DNA of 64,000 bases, taken from NCBI GenBank assembly GCA_965263045.1, contig CBDHGK010000041.1:5022001-5086000 (forward strand), read 5' to 3'. The notes under the pieces were generated by a model. It was not told the origin of the DNA, did not search any database, and was given only the letters and a program-made list of their open reading frames with translations. This document shows positions 17,641-27,480 of this stretch, piece by piece; the stretch's first letter is position 1; every line of letters starts with the position of its first letter. The translations under genes and the position numbers were made by a program. Source of the stretch: G963664115 sp965263045 (lineage in GTDB: Bacteria; Acidobacteriota; Terriglobia; 20CM-2-55-15).

Positions 17641-19569
17641 GTGAATTCTCAAAAGTCGACAGAATTAAAATTGTCAGAAGTGCCGTCAGTCGAAAGCCAG
17701 CTCGAACGCCTGTTGAGCGTCAGTCTAGCAGTGATATACGGTCGTCAGGCCCAGGACGACTTCGCACTGACATTTGTCAGCGACAATCTTCGATCAATCC
17801 TGGGCTATGAGCCTTCCCAGTTCATTCAAGAAGCCGATTTCTGGAAAAGAAATATCCACCCCGACGACGTCGAAAGCGTCGGTGATGGTCTTGAGGCATT
17901 GTTCAAGTCCGGACGGCACTACCAGCAGTACCGATTCCGACATGCGGACGGGACGTATCGCTGGATGGCGGACTATCAGAAGCTCGTCCGAAACACCCGA
18001 GGGGGTCCGGTGGAAATCGTTGGCCACTGGAAGATAGACGCCACCTACGACAAGGACGCATTTGACGAGTTGCAGCGGACTCAGGAGGGATATCGACAAC
18101 TCATCGACTCGTTTCCCCACGGAATTCTTGAGTGCGACAGGAATGGCCGCATCGTATTCAGCAATCGCGCCCACCGTGCGATGACGGGATATGAAAGTGA
18201 AGAACTGATCGGCACTTATGCATGGGACCGGGTGCACTCGGACACTCCGCGAAGTAAGGCCCGTGCCGACTTTGCGCGAGTCGTAAGCCAAGAGGCGCCC
18301 GCGGGTCCGATGGAGACTCGGATCCGGGCTAAGGACGGCTCGCTGATCGATTTGCAGCTGGATTGGGCCCAACAGCGGGACCGTGAAGGTAAACTGCAGG
18401 GCTTCACTGCAGTTTTTATCGACATCACTGACCGAAAGCGCGTCACCGAATCGAAAGATCTGCTTGCGAAGATCGTGAACGCCTCGTCGTCGGCAATCAT
18501 TCGGGCAGACATCGATGGAACGGTCACCAGCTGGAACAGCGCTGCCGAAAATCTTTACGGCTATTCCGCCGCAGATATTATTGGCCGCCCAACCTCCGTC
18601 TTCATCCCGATGGAGTGCTGGTCCGAAACACAGCGGATGATTCAGCGCGGTGTGGACGGCCATAGCACCCATCTTCCGAATACGGTGCGGCTGACCAAGG
18701 GTGGCCGGCGTATCGAGGTGGCGCTCTCAATATTCCCCATCCGGGACGAATCAGGGACCGTCACCGCTCTGGCTTCTATCAGCCACGACATCAGAGAGCA
18801 GAAACAACTCGAACGCAAATTTCAGTGGACCCAGCGTATGGACGCCGTGGGTCGACTCGCCGGTGGTGTGGCCCACGAACTGAACAACAATCTGACAGTG
18901 ATCCTGGGTCAGGCGAAGGCCATCGGCTCATCGAGCGGCGGGGACGAGCCTGCATTGACAAACAGGGTCAACGCGATCCTGAGATCGGCCCACCAGGCTA
19001 CGAATCTGGTCCGTCAACTGCTCGCACATGCCCGGCTGCAGGGAGGTCGAGCCCAGACTCTGAACTTGAACCGCACGATTTCGGCAATGGCCCCCGTTCT
19101 CGAGACGACTGCCGGCAAAGACATCACCGTGAGGAAACTCCTCGAGACGAACCTTGGCAGTGTGGAGGCGAATCCGGACCAGATTGAACAGATAATTCTG
19201 AACCTGACAATTAACGCCTGTGATGCCATGCCTTCAGGGGGAGAACTCACGATCCAGACCGAAAACGCGAATCTTGAGAACGAAATACCGCTCGAAACGG
19301 AACCTGCGATTCCACCGGGTAGCTATGTAGTCCTGAAGGTGAGCGATACCGGTAGTGGCATGGACCCGGAGACGCTGGCCCGTGTGTTTGAGCCTTTCTA
19401 CTCGACCAAGGATCCAAGCAGGGGCCCCGGTCTCGGATTGGCTTCGGTTTACGGGATCGTCAAGCAGCACGGAGGACGAATTCACGCAGAAAGCGAACGG
19501 GGAATCGGTTCGACTTTTACGGTCTATCTGCCCCAGAATGAATCAGTTCTCGAAACATCTCCACCCTAG
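17641..19569 (+). CDS. PAS-domain sensor histidine kinase
   Basis: 642 aa, no membrane segments, so a cytoplasmic sensor. Three PAS domains lie at about residues 25-135, 145-260 and 275-390, each ending in a PAC-like segment (FIDITDRKR, SISHDIREQKQ). The dimerisation box has the phospho-His in GGVAHELNNNLTVILG. The HATPase domain shows NLTINACDAMP (N box), VSDTGSGM (G1), FEPFYSTKDPSRGPGLGL (F and G2 boxes). GTG start with AGGAAG about 8 bases upstream. It lacks a receiver domain; the divergent single receiver at 16842 is a reasonable partner. Confidence 0.93.
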   Translation: MNSQKSTELKLSEVPSVESQLERLLSVSLAVIYGRQAQDDFALTFVSDNLRSILGYEPSQFIQEADFWKRNIHPDDVESVGDGLEALFKSGRHYQQYRFRHADGTYRWMADYQKLVRNTRGGPVEIVGHWKIDATYDKDAFDELQRTQEGYRQLIDSFPHGILECDRNGRIVFSNRAHRAMTGYESEELIGTYAWDRVHSDTPRSKARADFARVVSQEAPAGPMETRIRAKDGSLIDLQLDWAQQRDREGKLQGFTAVFIDITDRKRVTESKDLLAKIVNASSSAIIRADIDGTVTSWNSAAENLYGYSAADIIGRPTSVFIPMECWSETQRMIQRGVDGHSTHLPNTVRLTKGGRRIEVALSIFPIRDESGTVTALASISHDIREQKQLERKFQWTQRMDAVGRLAGGVAHELNNNLTVILGQAKAIGSSSGGDEPALTNRVNAILRSAHQATNLVRQLLAHARLQGGRAQTLNLNRTISAMAPVLETTAGKDITVRKLLETNLGSVEANPDQIEQIILNLTINACDAMPSGGELTIQTENANLENEIPLETEPAIPPGSYVVLKVSDTGSGMDPETLARVFEPFYSTKDPSRGPGLGLASVYGIVKQHGGRIHAESERGIGSTFTVYLPQNESVLETSPP

Positions 19570-19786
19570 TGGCCTGTTCCCGAAAGATCCGACCGGGGCG
19601 AATCCCGTGTGCAGCACTCCGTCAACGTCAACACCAGGCACTGACTATCCGACTCCCCAGTGCTTACCCCCGACTCGACCTCACGAGGCTCGTGTCCGCC
19701 CATAGCGGTTCTCCAGCAAACGTCCCCCCTCATGGAATGCGGGCAACCTACCGATCGCAAAGAATGGCTCATGCTACTATCCTTCC

Positions 19787-20482
19787 ATGCCCCCCCTCGT
19801 CCGGATTTCCTCTGTTCGCAAGGTATATAACGCAGATGGAGAGCCCGTTGTAGCCCTTCAGAACATCTCACTTGAAGTTGACCCGGGTGAATTTCTGGCT
19901 CTCATGGGGCCGAGCGGGTGCGGAAAATCGACGCTGCTCCACATCATCGGTGCAATGGACCGACCCACGGAGGGTGAGGCCTGGATAGCAGACACTCCGA
20001 TCCATCAGTTACCTGAAGAGGAGTTGACGCTCGTCCGACGATTTCGAGTCGGTTTCGTCTTCCAATTCTTTCATCTCCTGCCTACGATGACGGTGGAAGA
20101 AAACGTCGCGCTGCCGCTGTTGCTGGCCAACGGGAGTGGGGTCGACCACGCGCGGGTGGCATCTATTCTGGAAACCGTCGGTCTTCAAGATCGGCGCCAC
20201 GCGCGTCCCAACCAGCTTTCGGGAGGGGAACTGCAACGAGTGGCCCTGGCCCGGGCAATCGTTCACAAACCACCGCTCGTCGTCGCCGACGAACCGACTG
20301 GAAACCTCGATTCTGAAAACGGGCGAATCGTTCTCGAATTGCTCGGCAATCTCGCCGCCCGGGGCACGACGATCGTTATGGCCACACACAGCGATACAGC
20401 TGCGACGCACGCAACACGCACCATCCGGTTAAAAGACGGGCGACTCGATCCTCTGGGCCCACCGATGCCACGGGAACGATGA
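19787..20482 (+). CDS. ABC transporter ATP-binding protein (LolD/MacB type)
   Basis: 231 aa ATPase with Walker A GPSGCGKSTLLH, signature LSGGELQRVALARAI and Walker B LVVADEPTGNLDSENG, the last being typical of the LolD/MacB/FtsE group that works with FtsX-like permeases. First gene of a four-gene operon with ATGA overlaps throughout. It pairs with the permease at 20479 and the AttH-like protein at 23133. The substrate is unknown; in this group it is often a lipid, lipoprotein or mechanical coupling across the envelope. Confidence 0.93.
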   Translation: MPPLVRISSVRKVYNADGEPVVALQNISLEVDPGEFLALMGPSGCGKSTLLHIIGAMDRPTEGEAWIADTPIHQLPEEELTLVRRFRVGFVFQFFHLLPTMTVEENVALPLLLANGSGVDHARVASILETVGLQDRRHARPNQLSGGELQRVALARAIVHKPPLVVADEPTGNLDSENGRIVLELLGNLAARGTTIVMATHSDTAATHATRTIRLKDGRLDPLGPPMPRER

Positions 20483-23136
20483 ACTCCATGCTTTCCTTTC
20501 TCAGCCTCTTCCACCGCGTGATTGTTAAAGACACGCTCCAGAATCGCTTTCGCACTTTGCTGACGCTGACCGGTGTGGCCCTGGGGATTGCGGTCGTTGT
20601 CGGGGTTCACCTGGCCAACGAACGCGCGATCGACTCGTTCAACGACAGTCTCGGGATACTGAATGGGCGGGCCGACTTGCAGATTTCGGCCAATGGTCTT
20701 GATCTGGATGAAACGTTGATCGGGGAACTGGCATGGGTGTGGGACGTGGGCGTCATGGCGGCCATCGTCGAGGGCAGACTGGACCTGAGCGCCGGGCAGG
20801 ACCCGACAAACCCGCTCGACCTGAACGACCGGCCGAACCGCAGGCCGGCGGGGCAGGGCTCGGTCCGGTTATTCGGCATAGACCTACTCTCAGATGCACC
20901 GTTTCGCACCTACTTGCTCGATGGAGACACCGGCCAGAACCGAAGCGAGCTGGGGATGGACATTGCGCGGGAGGATTTTATCGATCTCCTGGTGGAGCCC
21001 AATGTCGTAATCCTGCCGGCAGTCCTGGCCGATGAGCTTGGCGTCACGGTGGGCGACGCGGTCAGTTTCTTGGTCTCCAACCGGCTTCAGGATTTCGTGG
21101 TCGGAGCTGTTCTGGCAGATGCCGGTATCGCCCGCGCCTTTGACGGGAAGATAGTGTTCATGGACATTGCGGCGGCCCAGTTGACCTCGAATCGTGTCGG
21201 CAGGATCGACCGGATCGAGATCCTGCTGGACGACCCGACGACGGCCGATACCGTGGCCGGGCGGATACGTCTCCAGCTTCCCGATTCTGTTGTCGTCTAC
21301 CGGCCGGAAGATACCCAGGCCGAGACCGAACGGATGACCCGCGCCTTCCGCTACAATCTGCGGGCTTTGAGCTACATCGCTCTCATCGTCGGCATGATCC
21401 TGATTTACAACACGATGAACATCGCTGTGGTCCGGCGCCGGAGTGAAATTGGAGCGCTGCGGACGCTGGGTACTTCGCGGGCAACAATCAAATGGATGTT
21501 TCTGATCGAAGCCATTTTGTTCGGCGTGATCGGTGCGGGCCTCGGGATAGGGTTTGGAGAAATCCTGGCCCGCGTCACTGGAGCGCTGGTTTCGCAAACC
21601 ATATCCATGCTCTACATCGGAACGTCTTCGACATCGGCAGCGGGTGGTATCGACTGGATCTTCTATATCGAGATTCTCATACTGGGCGGCGTCCTTGCGG
21701 CGGCCTCAGGAGCGGGCCCAGCATTGCGGGCAACAAACATATCGCCGGTCGCAACCTTGCGCAAACTCGGCTCTGGGGCGACGCCACGTTCGGCAACATT
21801 CGCGGGCATCGCGATCATTTGCGTGGGAATCGGATTTAGCTTTGCGCCGGCAATCGGGGGCTTCCCGTTCCTGGGCTACGTGGCGGGTGTGGCTTTCATT
21901 GTCGGTTTTGGTTTGCTCTCGCCCGTGCTGGCGAAGGCATTGCTCAGTGCGGGACGGAACGTGGTCACCCGCCTGATGCCTGCAGAAGGAAGGTTGGCCA
22001 TTCAGACCATCGAAGGAAGCCTCGGCCGCGTTGTTGTGGCTGTAATATCACTTGCGATTGCGGTAGCGATGCTTTCGAGCGTAGCGATCATGGTGGCCAG
22101 CTTCCGGGATACAGTAGTCGTGTGGGTGGACCAGACTCTGGAGGGAGACCTCTATCTGCGTCCGGCGGCCTCGGGCGGTGACGGGGGACGCAATTTACTG
22201 GAAGCCGAAACAGTTGAAATCTTGTCCTCGATTCCGGAGATTGCCGCCATTGACCGTTTCCGGGCGATCGGAATCGATTACGACGGATTCCGTGCGGTGC
22301 TGGGCGCAGGTGAGTTCCAAACGCTCGCGAATCACGGCAGGCTACTCTTCATGGATGGTCGGAGGACCTCAGACGTGGCATCCCGACTGATCGGCGCGGA
22401 CCGCGTCGTGGTTTCTGAACCGTTCTCCGTGCGCCACGGTATTGGACTAGGAGATACGATTCGGCTGCCCACACCCAAGGGGACGATACCGTTTGAGGTG
22501 GAGTCGGTCTTTTATGACTATTCCACCGAAGCCGGCTTGATCGTGATGGACAGGAGCACCTATATCTCGAACTTCGACGACAGCGGAATCAGTAACGTGG
22601 CCGTGTATCTGCAGCCGGGCGCCGATGCCAATGGGGTGCGCACCGATATCGCAGCCCGACTCCCCGGCGTCGAGCTTCGGATCGCGACGAACCAGGAACT
22701 GCGCACACAGGTGTTGCGCGTCTTCGATCAAACGTTTCAAATTACCTATGCATTGGAGCTGATCGCACTGGCCGTGGCCATGCTCGGCATCGCAAATACG
22801 CTGGCCGCGTTGATTATCGAAAGACGCCCGGAATTGGCCATGCTGCGCTTTATCGGCGCAGCACGCTCCCAAATTCGCCGGGTCATCGTGCTGGAATCGG
22901 GACTGATCGGCGTACTTGGCGCGCTCATCGGCCTCACACTGGGCGTGTTGCTTTCCCTAATCCTCGTCTACGTCATCAACTTCCAGTCGTTCGGATGGAC
23001 CATTCAGTTCACAATGCCGGTGGGTTTCCTCGCGCAGTCACTGATTGTCGTGCTTCTGGCCACGCTTGTGGCCGGGCTCTATCCGGCGTCTCTGGCTCTA
23101 AGAATGGATCCGATCGAAGGGATACGGGCGGAATGA
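20479..23136 (+). CDS. FtsX-like ABC transporter permease, duplicated (885 aa)
   Basis: Inner-membrane permease of the large class with two FtsX domains. A first membrane segment near residue 30 precedes a large periplasmic domain (about 50-280), then three helices with the YNTMNIAVVRRRSEIGALRTLG loop, a second helix block around 430-560, another periplasmic region, and the C-terminal FtsX unit (ANTLAALIIERRPELAMLRFIGA). The ATG overlaps the ATPase stop and its own stop overlaps the next gene. The neighbouring AttH-type gene matches the known arrangement ATPase-permease-AttH. Confidence 0.92.
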   Translation: MNSMLSFLSLFHRVIVKDTLQNRFRTLLTLTGVALGIAVVVGVHLANERAIDSFNDSLGILNGRADLQISANGLDLDETLIGELAWVWDVGVMAAIVEGRLDLSAGQDPTNPLDLNDRPNRRPAGQGSVRLFGIDLLSDAPFRTYLLDGDTGQNRSELGMDIAREDFIDLLVEPNVVILPAVLADELGVTVGDAVSFLVSNRLQDFVVGAVLADAGIARAFDGKIVFMDIAAAQLTSNRVGRIDRIEILLDDPTTADTVAGRIRLQLPDSVVVYRPEDTQAETERMTRAFRYNLRALSYIALIVGMILIYNTMNIAVVRRRSEIGALRTLGTSRATIKWMFLIEAILFGVIGAGLGIGFGEILARVTGALVSQTISMLYIGTSSTSAAGGIDWIFYIEILILGGVLAAASGAGPALRATNISPVATLRKLGSGATPRSATFAGIAIICVGIGFSFAPAIGGFPFLGYVAGVAFIVGFGLLSPVLAKALLSAGRNVVTRLMPAEGRLAIQTIEGSLGRVVVAVISLAIAVAMLSSVAIMVASFRDTVVVWVDQTLEGDLYLRPAASGGDGGRNLLEAETVEILSSIPEIAAIDRFRAIGIDYDGFRAVLGAGEFQTLANHGRLLFMDGRRTSDVASRLIGADRVVVSEPFSVRHGIGLGDTIRLPTPKGTIPFEVESVFYDYSTEAGLIVMDRSTYISNFDDSGISNVAVYLQPGADANGVRTDIAARLPGVELRIATNQELRTQVLRVFDQTFQITYALELIALAVAMLGIANTLAALIIERRPELAMLRFIGAARSQIRRVIVLESGLIGVLGALIGLTLGVLLSLILVYVINFQSFGWTIQFTMPVGFLAQSLIVVLLATLVAGLYPASLALRMDPIEGIRAE

Positions 23137-24263
23137 AATTACACTCGACCCCACTCACAGTTGCGCTCGCGGCCATCAGCATTTTGTTTGCTGGATCAGC
23201 CACGGCACAGGCCCCAATACCGGTGGAGGTATTTGAACCCGAGTACCGGCTCGCAGTGCCCGGTTATGTATACGCGTTTCCGCGCGACCATGGCGCCCAC
23301 CCGAACTATAAGCTCGAGTGGTGGTACTACACCGGGCACCTGGAAGCGGAAAACGGAAGCAGCTTCGGATACGAACTGACTTTTTTCCGGATTGGTATGA
23401 ACCGGCGTGCAACAAATCCCTCCGCGTGGACTGTGGACGATTTGCACGTGGCCCATTTCGCGTTGAGCCGGATTTCGGACGAGAGGTTCCAGTACTGGGA
23501 ACGTGTGAATCGATCCGGACCTGGGATTGCCCACACAAGCACAGACACACTGAATGTTCAGAACGAAAGCTGGACGGCCAGACTCGAAGACGGTGTCATG
23601 CACCTGCGAGCGTATGCAGACGGCACCCTCCTCGAACTGCAACTGGAATCGGACAAGAGGCCCGTGATCCATGGGAACGGAGTGAGTCAGAAGGCCGACG
23701 GGGTGGGACAGGCGTCACACTACTATTCAATGACACGCATGAGGACCGAAGGATTGCTTTCTATTGGCGGGGACGCGATGGCCGTGACGGGGGAAAGCTG
23801 GATGGATCACGAATTCGGCACCAACCAGTTGGCCGCCGATCAGGTGGGATGGGACTGGTTCAGCCTGCAGTTGGACAACGGCGAAGAGCTCATGCTCTAC
23901 CAGTTGCGCTACGCTGACGGCGGGATCGATCCGAATTCAAGCGGGACCATCGTGTCGCTCGACGGCAACGGCGAACACCTCGAACGTGATCAATTCACCG
24001 TTCGGTCTCTTCGGGACTGGACCAGTCCGAGAAGCGAGGCCAAATATCGATTGGATTGGGAACTGGAACTGCCGGACCGGGACACAGCGTTGCGGGTCAT
24101 TCCATTGATGGACGACCAGGAACTCTACACCGTGCGCTCTACCGGTATCGCTTACTGGGAAGGCGCAGTGCGGGTAGAGGGTTTCTGGAACGGAGAGGCC
24201 GTGACGGGCCGGGGCTATGTTGAATTGACCGGCTACTCGTCCCGGTATCGGCCCAGCATATGA
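23133..24263 (+). CDS. AttH-like/hydroxyneurosporene-synthase-fold exported protein
   Basis: 376 aa with a signal peptide (LTVALAAISILFAGSATAQA). The mature protein has the lipocalin-like AttH/CrtC pattern: HPNYKLEWWYYTGHLE, FFRIGMNRR, AHFALS, and GESWMDHEFGTNQL with WDWFSLQLDNGEELMLYQLR. It is annotated in relatives as the AttH component of an ABC system, probably binding a lipid or other hydrophobic ligand in the periplasm. The start at 23133 overlaps the permease stop (ATGA); the longer frame from 22995 is antisense-like extension within the permease. The ligand is unknown. Confidence 0.88.
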   Translation: MKLHSTPLTVALAAISILFAGSATAQAPIPVEVFEPEYRLAVPGYVYAFPRDHGAHPNYKLEWWYYTGHLEAENGSSFGYELTFFRIGMNRRATNPSAWTVDDLHVAHFALSRISDERFQYWERVNRSGPGIAHTSTDTLNVQNESWTARLEDGVMHLRAYADGTLLELQLESDKRPVIHGNGVSQKADGVGQASHYYSMTRMRTEGLLSIGGDAMAVTGESWMDHEFGTNQLAADQVGWDWFSLQLDNGEELMLYQLRYADGGIDPNSSGTIVSLDGNGEHLERDQFTVRSLRDWTSPRSEAKYRLDWELELPDRDTALRVIPLMDDQELYTVRSTGIAYWEGAVRVEGFWNGEAVTGRGYVELTGYSSRYRPSI

Positions 24264-24721
24264 AACCGCTCATAGAGATCACGGTCGTCGCCGCCATCCT
24301 CCGTCGTGGCGACCGCTTGCTTCTAACGCAGCGCCCGGCAGGTGTCCATCTACCTATGCTGTGGGAATTTCCTGGCGGCAAGGTGGAGCCGGGCGAATCG
24401 CTCGAAATGGCCCTCCGGAGAGAACTCGACGAAGAACTCGGCATCGCGGTTGAGGCTGGCCCACTTTATATGGACACCGTACATCAGTACTCCGAACGTT
24501 CAGTCCATTTGTACTTCTTCGAATGCGGCATCATCGGAGGCGAGCCCGAAGCCCGCAGCGCAATGGCGCTGGGTTGGTTCACACCTGAAGACCTCAGCAA
24601 CCTGGATCTACCAGAAGCGAACCGGAAACTGGTGGAACGACTGCAAGGGGAAAGGCAACGGCCCATTCAAGGTGAAACGACCGACACTGATGACGCTACC
24701 GGCACTCAAGCAACGTCGTAG
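24260..24721 (+). CDS. MutT-like Nudix hydrolase
   Basis: 153 aa. Resembles 8-oxo-dGTP diphosphatase: the N-terminal strand IEITVVAAILRRGDRLLLTQR is followed by a complete Nudix box, starting GGKVEPGESLEMAL and ending RELDEELGI. The C-terminal 20 residues are polar and variable. ATGA overlap with the AttH-like gene makes it the last gene of the operon. Whether it is functionally linked to the transporter or just carried along is unclear. Confidence 0.9.
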   Translation: MKPLIEITVVAAILRRGDRLLLTQRPAGVHLPMLWEFPGGKVEPGESLEMALRRELDEELGIAVEAGPLYMDTVHQYSERSVHLYFFECGIIGGEPEARSAMALGWFTPEDLSNLDLPEANRKLVERLQGERQRPIQGETTDTDDATGTQATS

Positions 24722-24772
24722 CGCCGCGATTGCCCGGGTGTGCACAATGTCGCTGGAATTCACAGCTAGCTG

Positions 24773-25249
24773 CTAGTTCAGCCTCAGGCTACCGGACCGC
24801 AACCAGCCTTCCCGGCCGGCGTGGATGCCGTTCAAAGCGCGGACCATCACGCTATTGAATCTGGCTTCCACTATAAGTACCCGCGCGCCTTCGTTCACAA
24901 CGAAAGCCCGCTCTGTACCGATGAGTTCGTTGAGCGCTATCTGGTCGTCGCTGGCCTCGAGCGTCGCCGCTTCGAACCACGCATCGTAATCCACGCCGAC
25001 GATAGAAGCTCTGTTGACGATGGCTTCTCGACCCTCCCTCAGACCATCGGACCCAATCCGGTCTCTGACTGGAAAGAAGATCACGAGTGCGACGAGAGCG
25101 ATCAGGCCACCGATTCCAACCAGGGCACGCGTGAATAATCGTCGCCGCCGCCGGCGTACGGCTTCCAGTTCTTCGAGCCCATCCGGGAGGTTCTCGTCAT
25201 CGGGACTCCGATGTCGAGTCCTTGTTTCCAAGTCAGCCATGGCCATCAT
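24773..25249 (-). CDS. Unrecognised single-pass membrane protein
   Basis: 158 aa if started at 25249. A charged cytoplasmic segment with an Arg cluster (RRRRRRLFTR) precedes one membrane helix (ALVGIGGLIALVALVIFF), then an extracytoplasmic domain of about 100 residues ending GREGWLRSGSLRLN, which has an SH3-like feel. No family recognised. It is convergent with the Nudix gene and follows the ABC ATPase at 25362 on the same strand. The open frame extends to 25297; several Met codons cluster at 25240-25249 and I cannot tell which is used. Confidence 0.6.
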   Translation of the reverse strand: MMAMADLETRTRHRSPDDENLPDGLEELEAVRRRRRRLFTRALVGIGGLIALVALVIFFPVRDRIGSDGLREGREAIVNRASIVGVDYDAWFEAATLEASDDQIALNELIGTERAFVVNEGARVLIVEARFNSVMVRALNGIHAGREGWLRSGSLRLN

Positions 25250-25361
25250 TCGTGTCGTCGTCGATTCCGTATTCGTGCAAGCGAAGGCGAAGGACACGCA
25301 CCGCAGAGAGCAATCACCCGCACTTGCTTCTCAGGAATCCATAAAGAGACGGGATCGCGCT

Positions 25362-26093
25362 TCAGTTTTTGCCCTCCGGCATTGAATTAAGGACACGCTC
25401 GTCCCTATCGATCCGTCCATCGAGGATATGAATTATGCGATGGGCCGAGCGCGCAACTTCCGGCTCGTGCGTCACCAGGATGATGGTGTTGCCATCTTCG
25501 TGGAGACGGGCAAAGAGTCGCATGATTTCGGCACCGGTCTTGGAATCCAGATTACCGGTGGGCTCGTCAGCCAGAAGAATCGATGGACGGTTGACCAACG
25601 CGCGGGCGATGGCCACACGTTGACGCTGCCCACCGGAAAGCTCGCTCGGCCAGTGACTCTGCCGGTCTTCGAGTTCAACCATCTTCAGAACGTCCAGAGC
25701 CCGTTGCTTCCGTTCGCGGGCGGCCATGCCACTATAGATGAGCGGTAGCTCGACGTTGTGCAGCGCCGTTGCGCGAGGGAGGAGGTTGAACGTCTGAAAG
25801 ACGAATCCGATTTCCTTATTGCGGATCTGTGCCAGTTCGTCGTCGTCCATGTCGCTGGCAAGCTTTCCGTTCAGCCAGTATCGGCCCTGGCTGGGTGTGT
25901 CGAGACAGCCAATCAGATTCATCAAGGTGGACTTCCCCGATCCTGACGGTCCCATGATCGCGACGTATTCGTTCGTCTTGATGTGCAGGGAAACATTCTC
26001 GAGCGCGTGGATCACATTGTCCACGCCCATCATGTAGGTCTTCCAGAGATCTTCAGTGCGGATTACGTCGCCATTCGCCTCACGAGTTTTCAT
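25362..26093 (-). CDS. ABC transporter ATP-binding protein (MacB type) without adjacent permease
   Basis: 243 aa ATPase: Walker A GPSGSGKSTLMNLIG, signature LSGGQRQRVAIARALV, Walker B ILLADEPTGNLDSKTG. Start placed at 26093 (MKTREANGDVIRTEDL), which overlaps the end of the MacA-like gene by 14 bases; a reading from 26120 adds nine residues. In the usual tripartite arrangement a FtsX-like permease follows; here the next gene on this strand is an unrelated single-pass protein, so the permease must be elsewhere or lost. Confidence 0.9.
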   Translation of the reverse strand: MKTREANGDVIRTEDLWKTYMMGVDNVIHALENVSLHIKTNEYVAIMGPSGSGKSTLMNLIGCLDTPSQGRYWLNGKLASDMDDDELAQIRNKEIGFVFQTFNLLPRATALHNVELPLIYSGMAARERKQRALDVLKMVELEDRQSHWPSELSGGQRQRVAIARALVNRPSILLADEPTGNLDSKTGAEIMRLFARLHEDGNTIILVTHEPEVARSAHRIIHILDGRIDRDERVLNSMPEGKN

Positions 26094-27480
26094 CGTTGTT
26101 TTCGACCCGGACCCGTTCATCCTCTTCGAGCGTTCTGAGGACCCTGTAGCTGCCGATTACGATTTCGTCGCCCTCGGCAAGGCCGTTCAGAACCTCGATA
26201 TCTGTCGTGCCGATGATGCCGGTCTGAACCGGGCGAAAGAGCGCCAACCCTTCGTTAATCACGAACACACCTTCCACTTCGGCCTTGACGGGCACTCCGG
26301 GCCTGGACGGTATGATGACGGGATTCACCACGAAGACGGGCACATCGGCTTCTTCAAGTTCACGTATGGTCAACGCCTGAATCGGAATCGTGAGGACGTC
26401 AGTCGCCTTCGCTGTTTCGATTCTCGCCGTACAGGAAAGGCCCGGACGCAGTTCAGGAGTTGGGTCATCCAATGTAATGACGACTTTGAAGTCCTTAGCT
26501 TCGTCTGTGGTGGGCGTCGTGGAGACGACACCTCCACCACCTTCCGTGAGAGCGGTGTTGCCGATCTCAGAAACGGTACCCGTCAGAACGCGGTCACCCA
26601 GCGCGTCCACGCGAACTTCAGTTCTCTGACCGAGCTTGATGTTCACGATATCGGTCTCGTCTACCCGTACTTCGGCCGTGATCACGGAAAGGTCAGCGAT
26701 GGTCATCAGCGTTGTTCCCGGTTGATTCTGAATACCCACGATGGCGATCTCGCCTTCATTGACGGGCAAGTATGTGATCACTCCTGCCAGCGGAGAAGTA
26801 ATCGTCGTCTTGCTCAATTCATCTCGGGCCCGGGTCAGTGCCGCCCGCTGCTGGCCCATCCGAAACGTCAACCCGTCCCGTTGGGTCCGAAGCCGTGCCG
26901 ACTCGGCGTTGACCTGGGCGATGCGCGCGGCCGCAGCGTCGATCTGGGCGACCCCCACCCGAAATGCAGATTCGCTCTGCTCGAATTGCTCGCGTGAGAT
27001 CAGTCCTTCTTCCAACATTTCCTGTGCACGGTCGAATTCGAGGGTCACGCGGGCGAACTCCGCTTCGATTCTTCTCTTCTCCGCTTCTGCAGTGGCCAGC
27101 GATGCCTCGCCCGACCGGATGGAGGCCTCCATGCTTTCGAGTTCAGAAGCCGCCGCGTCCAGACCCGCTTCCGCGCTTCGCACTTCAGCCTCCGTCTGAA
27201 CCGACTCGATCTGTGCCAGAAACTGTGACTGATCCACCCGATCGCCCTCGCTCACCGGCAGGCTGACGATGCGACCGAATGCATTCGAACTGATGTTGAC
27301 ATATTGCTTAGGCCGGATTTCGCCGTTAGCGGTGACCGCTTGCACCAGGTCCTGACGGTGGACAAGTCCTGTTTCGACAGCAACGATCCCGCTGTTTCGC
27401 CGAACCACAGCGAAGGTTGCCGCACCACCAACGATGACAACGAGGACTAAGGCGATCCAAATTCTTTTCATTACAGTCAT
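26080..27480 (-). CDS. MacA/RND-type periplasmic adaptor subunit
   Basis: 466 aa membrane-fusion protein. One N-terminal membrane anchor (IWIALVLVVIVGGAATFAV), a biotinyl-lipoyl half (VTANGEIRPKQYVNISS), a long alpha-hairpin with heptads (about 100-220), the second lipoyl half (SPLAGVITYLPVNEGEIA), beta-barrel and membrane-proximal domains. It links an inner-membrane transporter to an outer-membrane channel. It overlaps the ABC ATPase gene, so they form one export system, but neither permease nor TolC-like channel lies next to them. Confidence 0.92.
   Translation of the reverse strand: MTVMKRIWIALVLVVIVGGAATFAVVRRNSGIVAVETGLVHRQDLVQAVTANGEIRPKQYVNISSNAFGRIVSLPVSEGDRVDQSQFLAQIESVQTEAEVRSAEAGLDAAASELESMEASIRSGEASLATAEAEKRRIEAEFARVTLEFDRAQEMLEEGLISREQFEQSESAFRVGVAQIDAAAARIAQVNAESARLRTQRDGLTFRMGQQRAALTRARDELSKTTITSPLAGVITYLPVNEGEIAIVGIQNQPGTTLMTIADLSVITAEVRVDETDIVNIKLGQRTEVRVDALGDRVLTGTVSEIGNTALTEGGGGVVSTTPTTDEAKDFKVVITLDDPTPELRPGLSCTARIETAKATDVLTIPIQALTIRELEEADVPVFVVNPVIIPSRPGVPVKAEVEGVFVINEGLALFRPVQTGIIGTTDIEVLNGLAEGDEIVIGSYRVLRTLEEDERVRVENNDENS

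Noticed and set aside
20890..21597. 235-codon minus-strand frame inside the permease
   Set aside because: Antisense of a well-supported FtsX-like permease.
22995..23132. N-terminal extension of the AttH-like frame
   Set aside because: Lies in another frame of the permease; the ATG at 23133 begins a signal peptide and overlaps the stop codon.
23176..23300. Short stretch read in antisense with a tRNA-like TRVQIPPP translation
   Set aside because: No cloverleaf or anticodon arm can be drawn; it is inside the AttH-like coding sequence.
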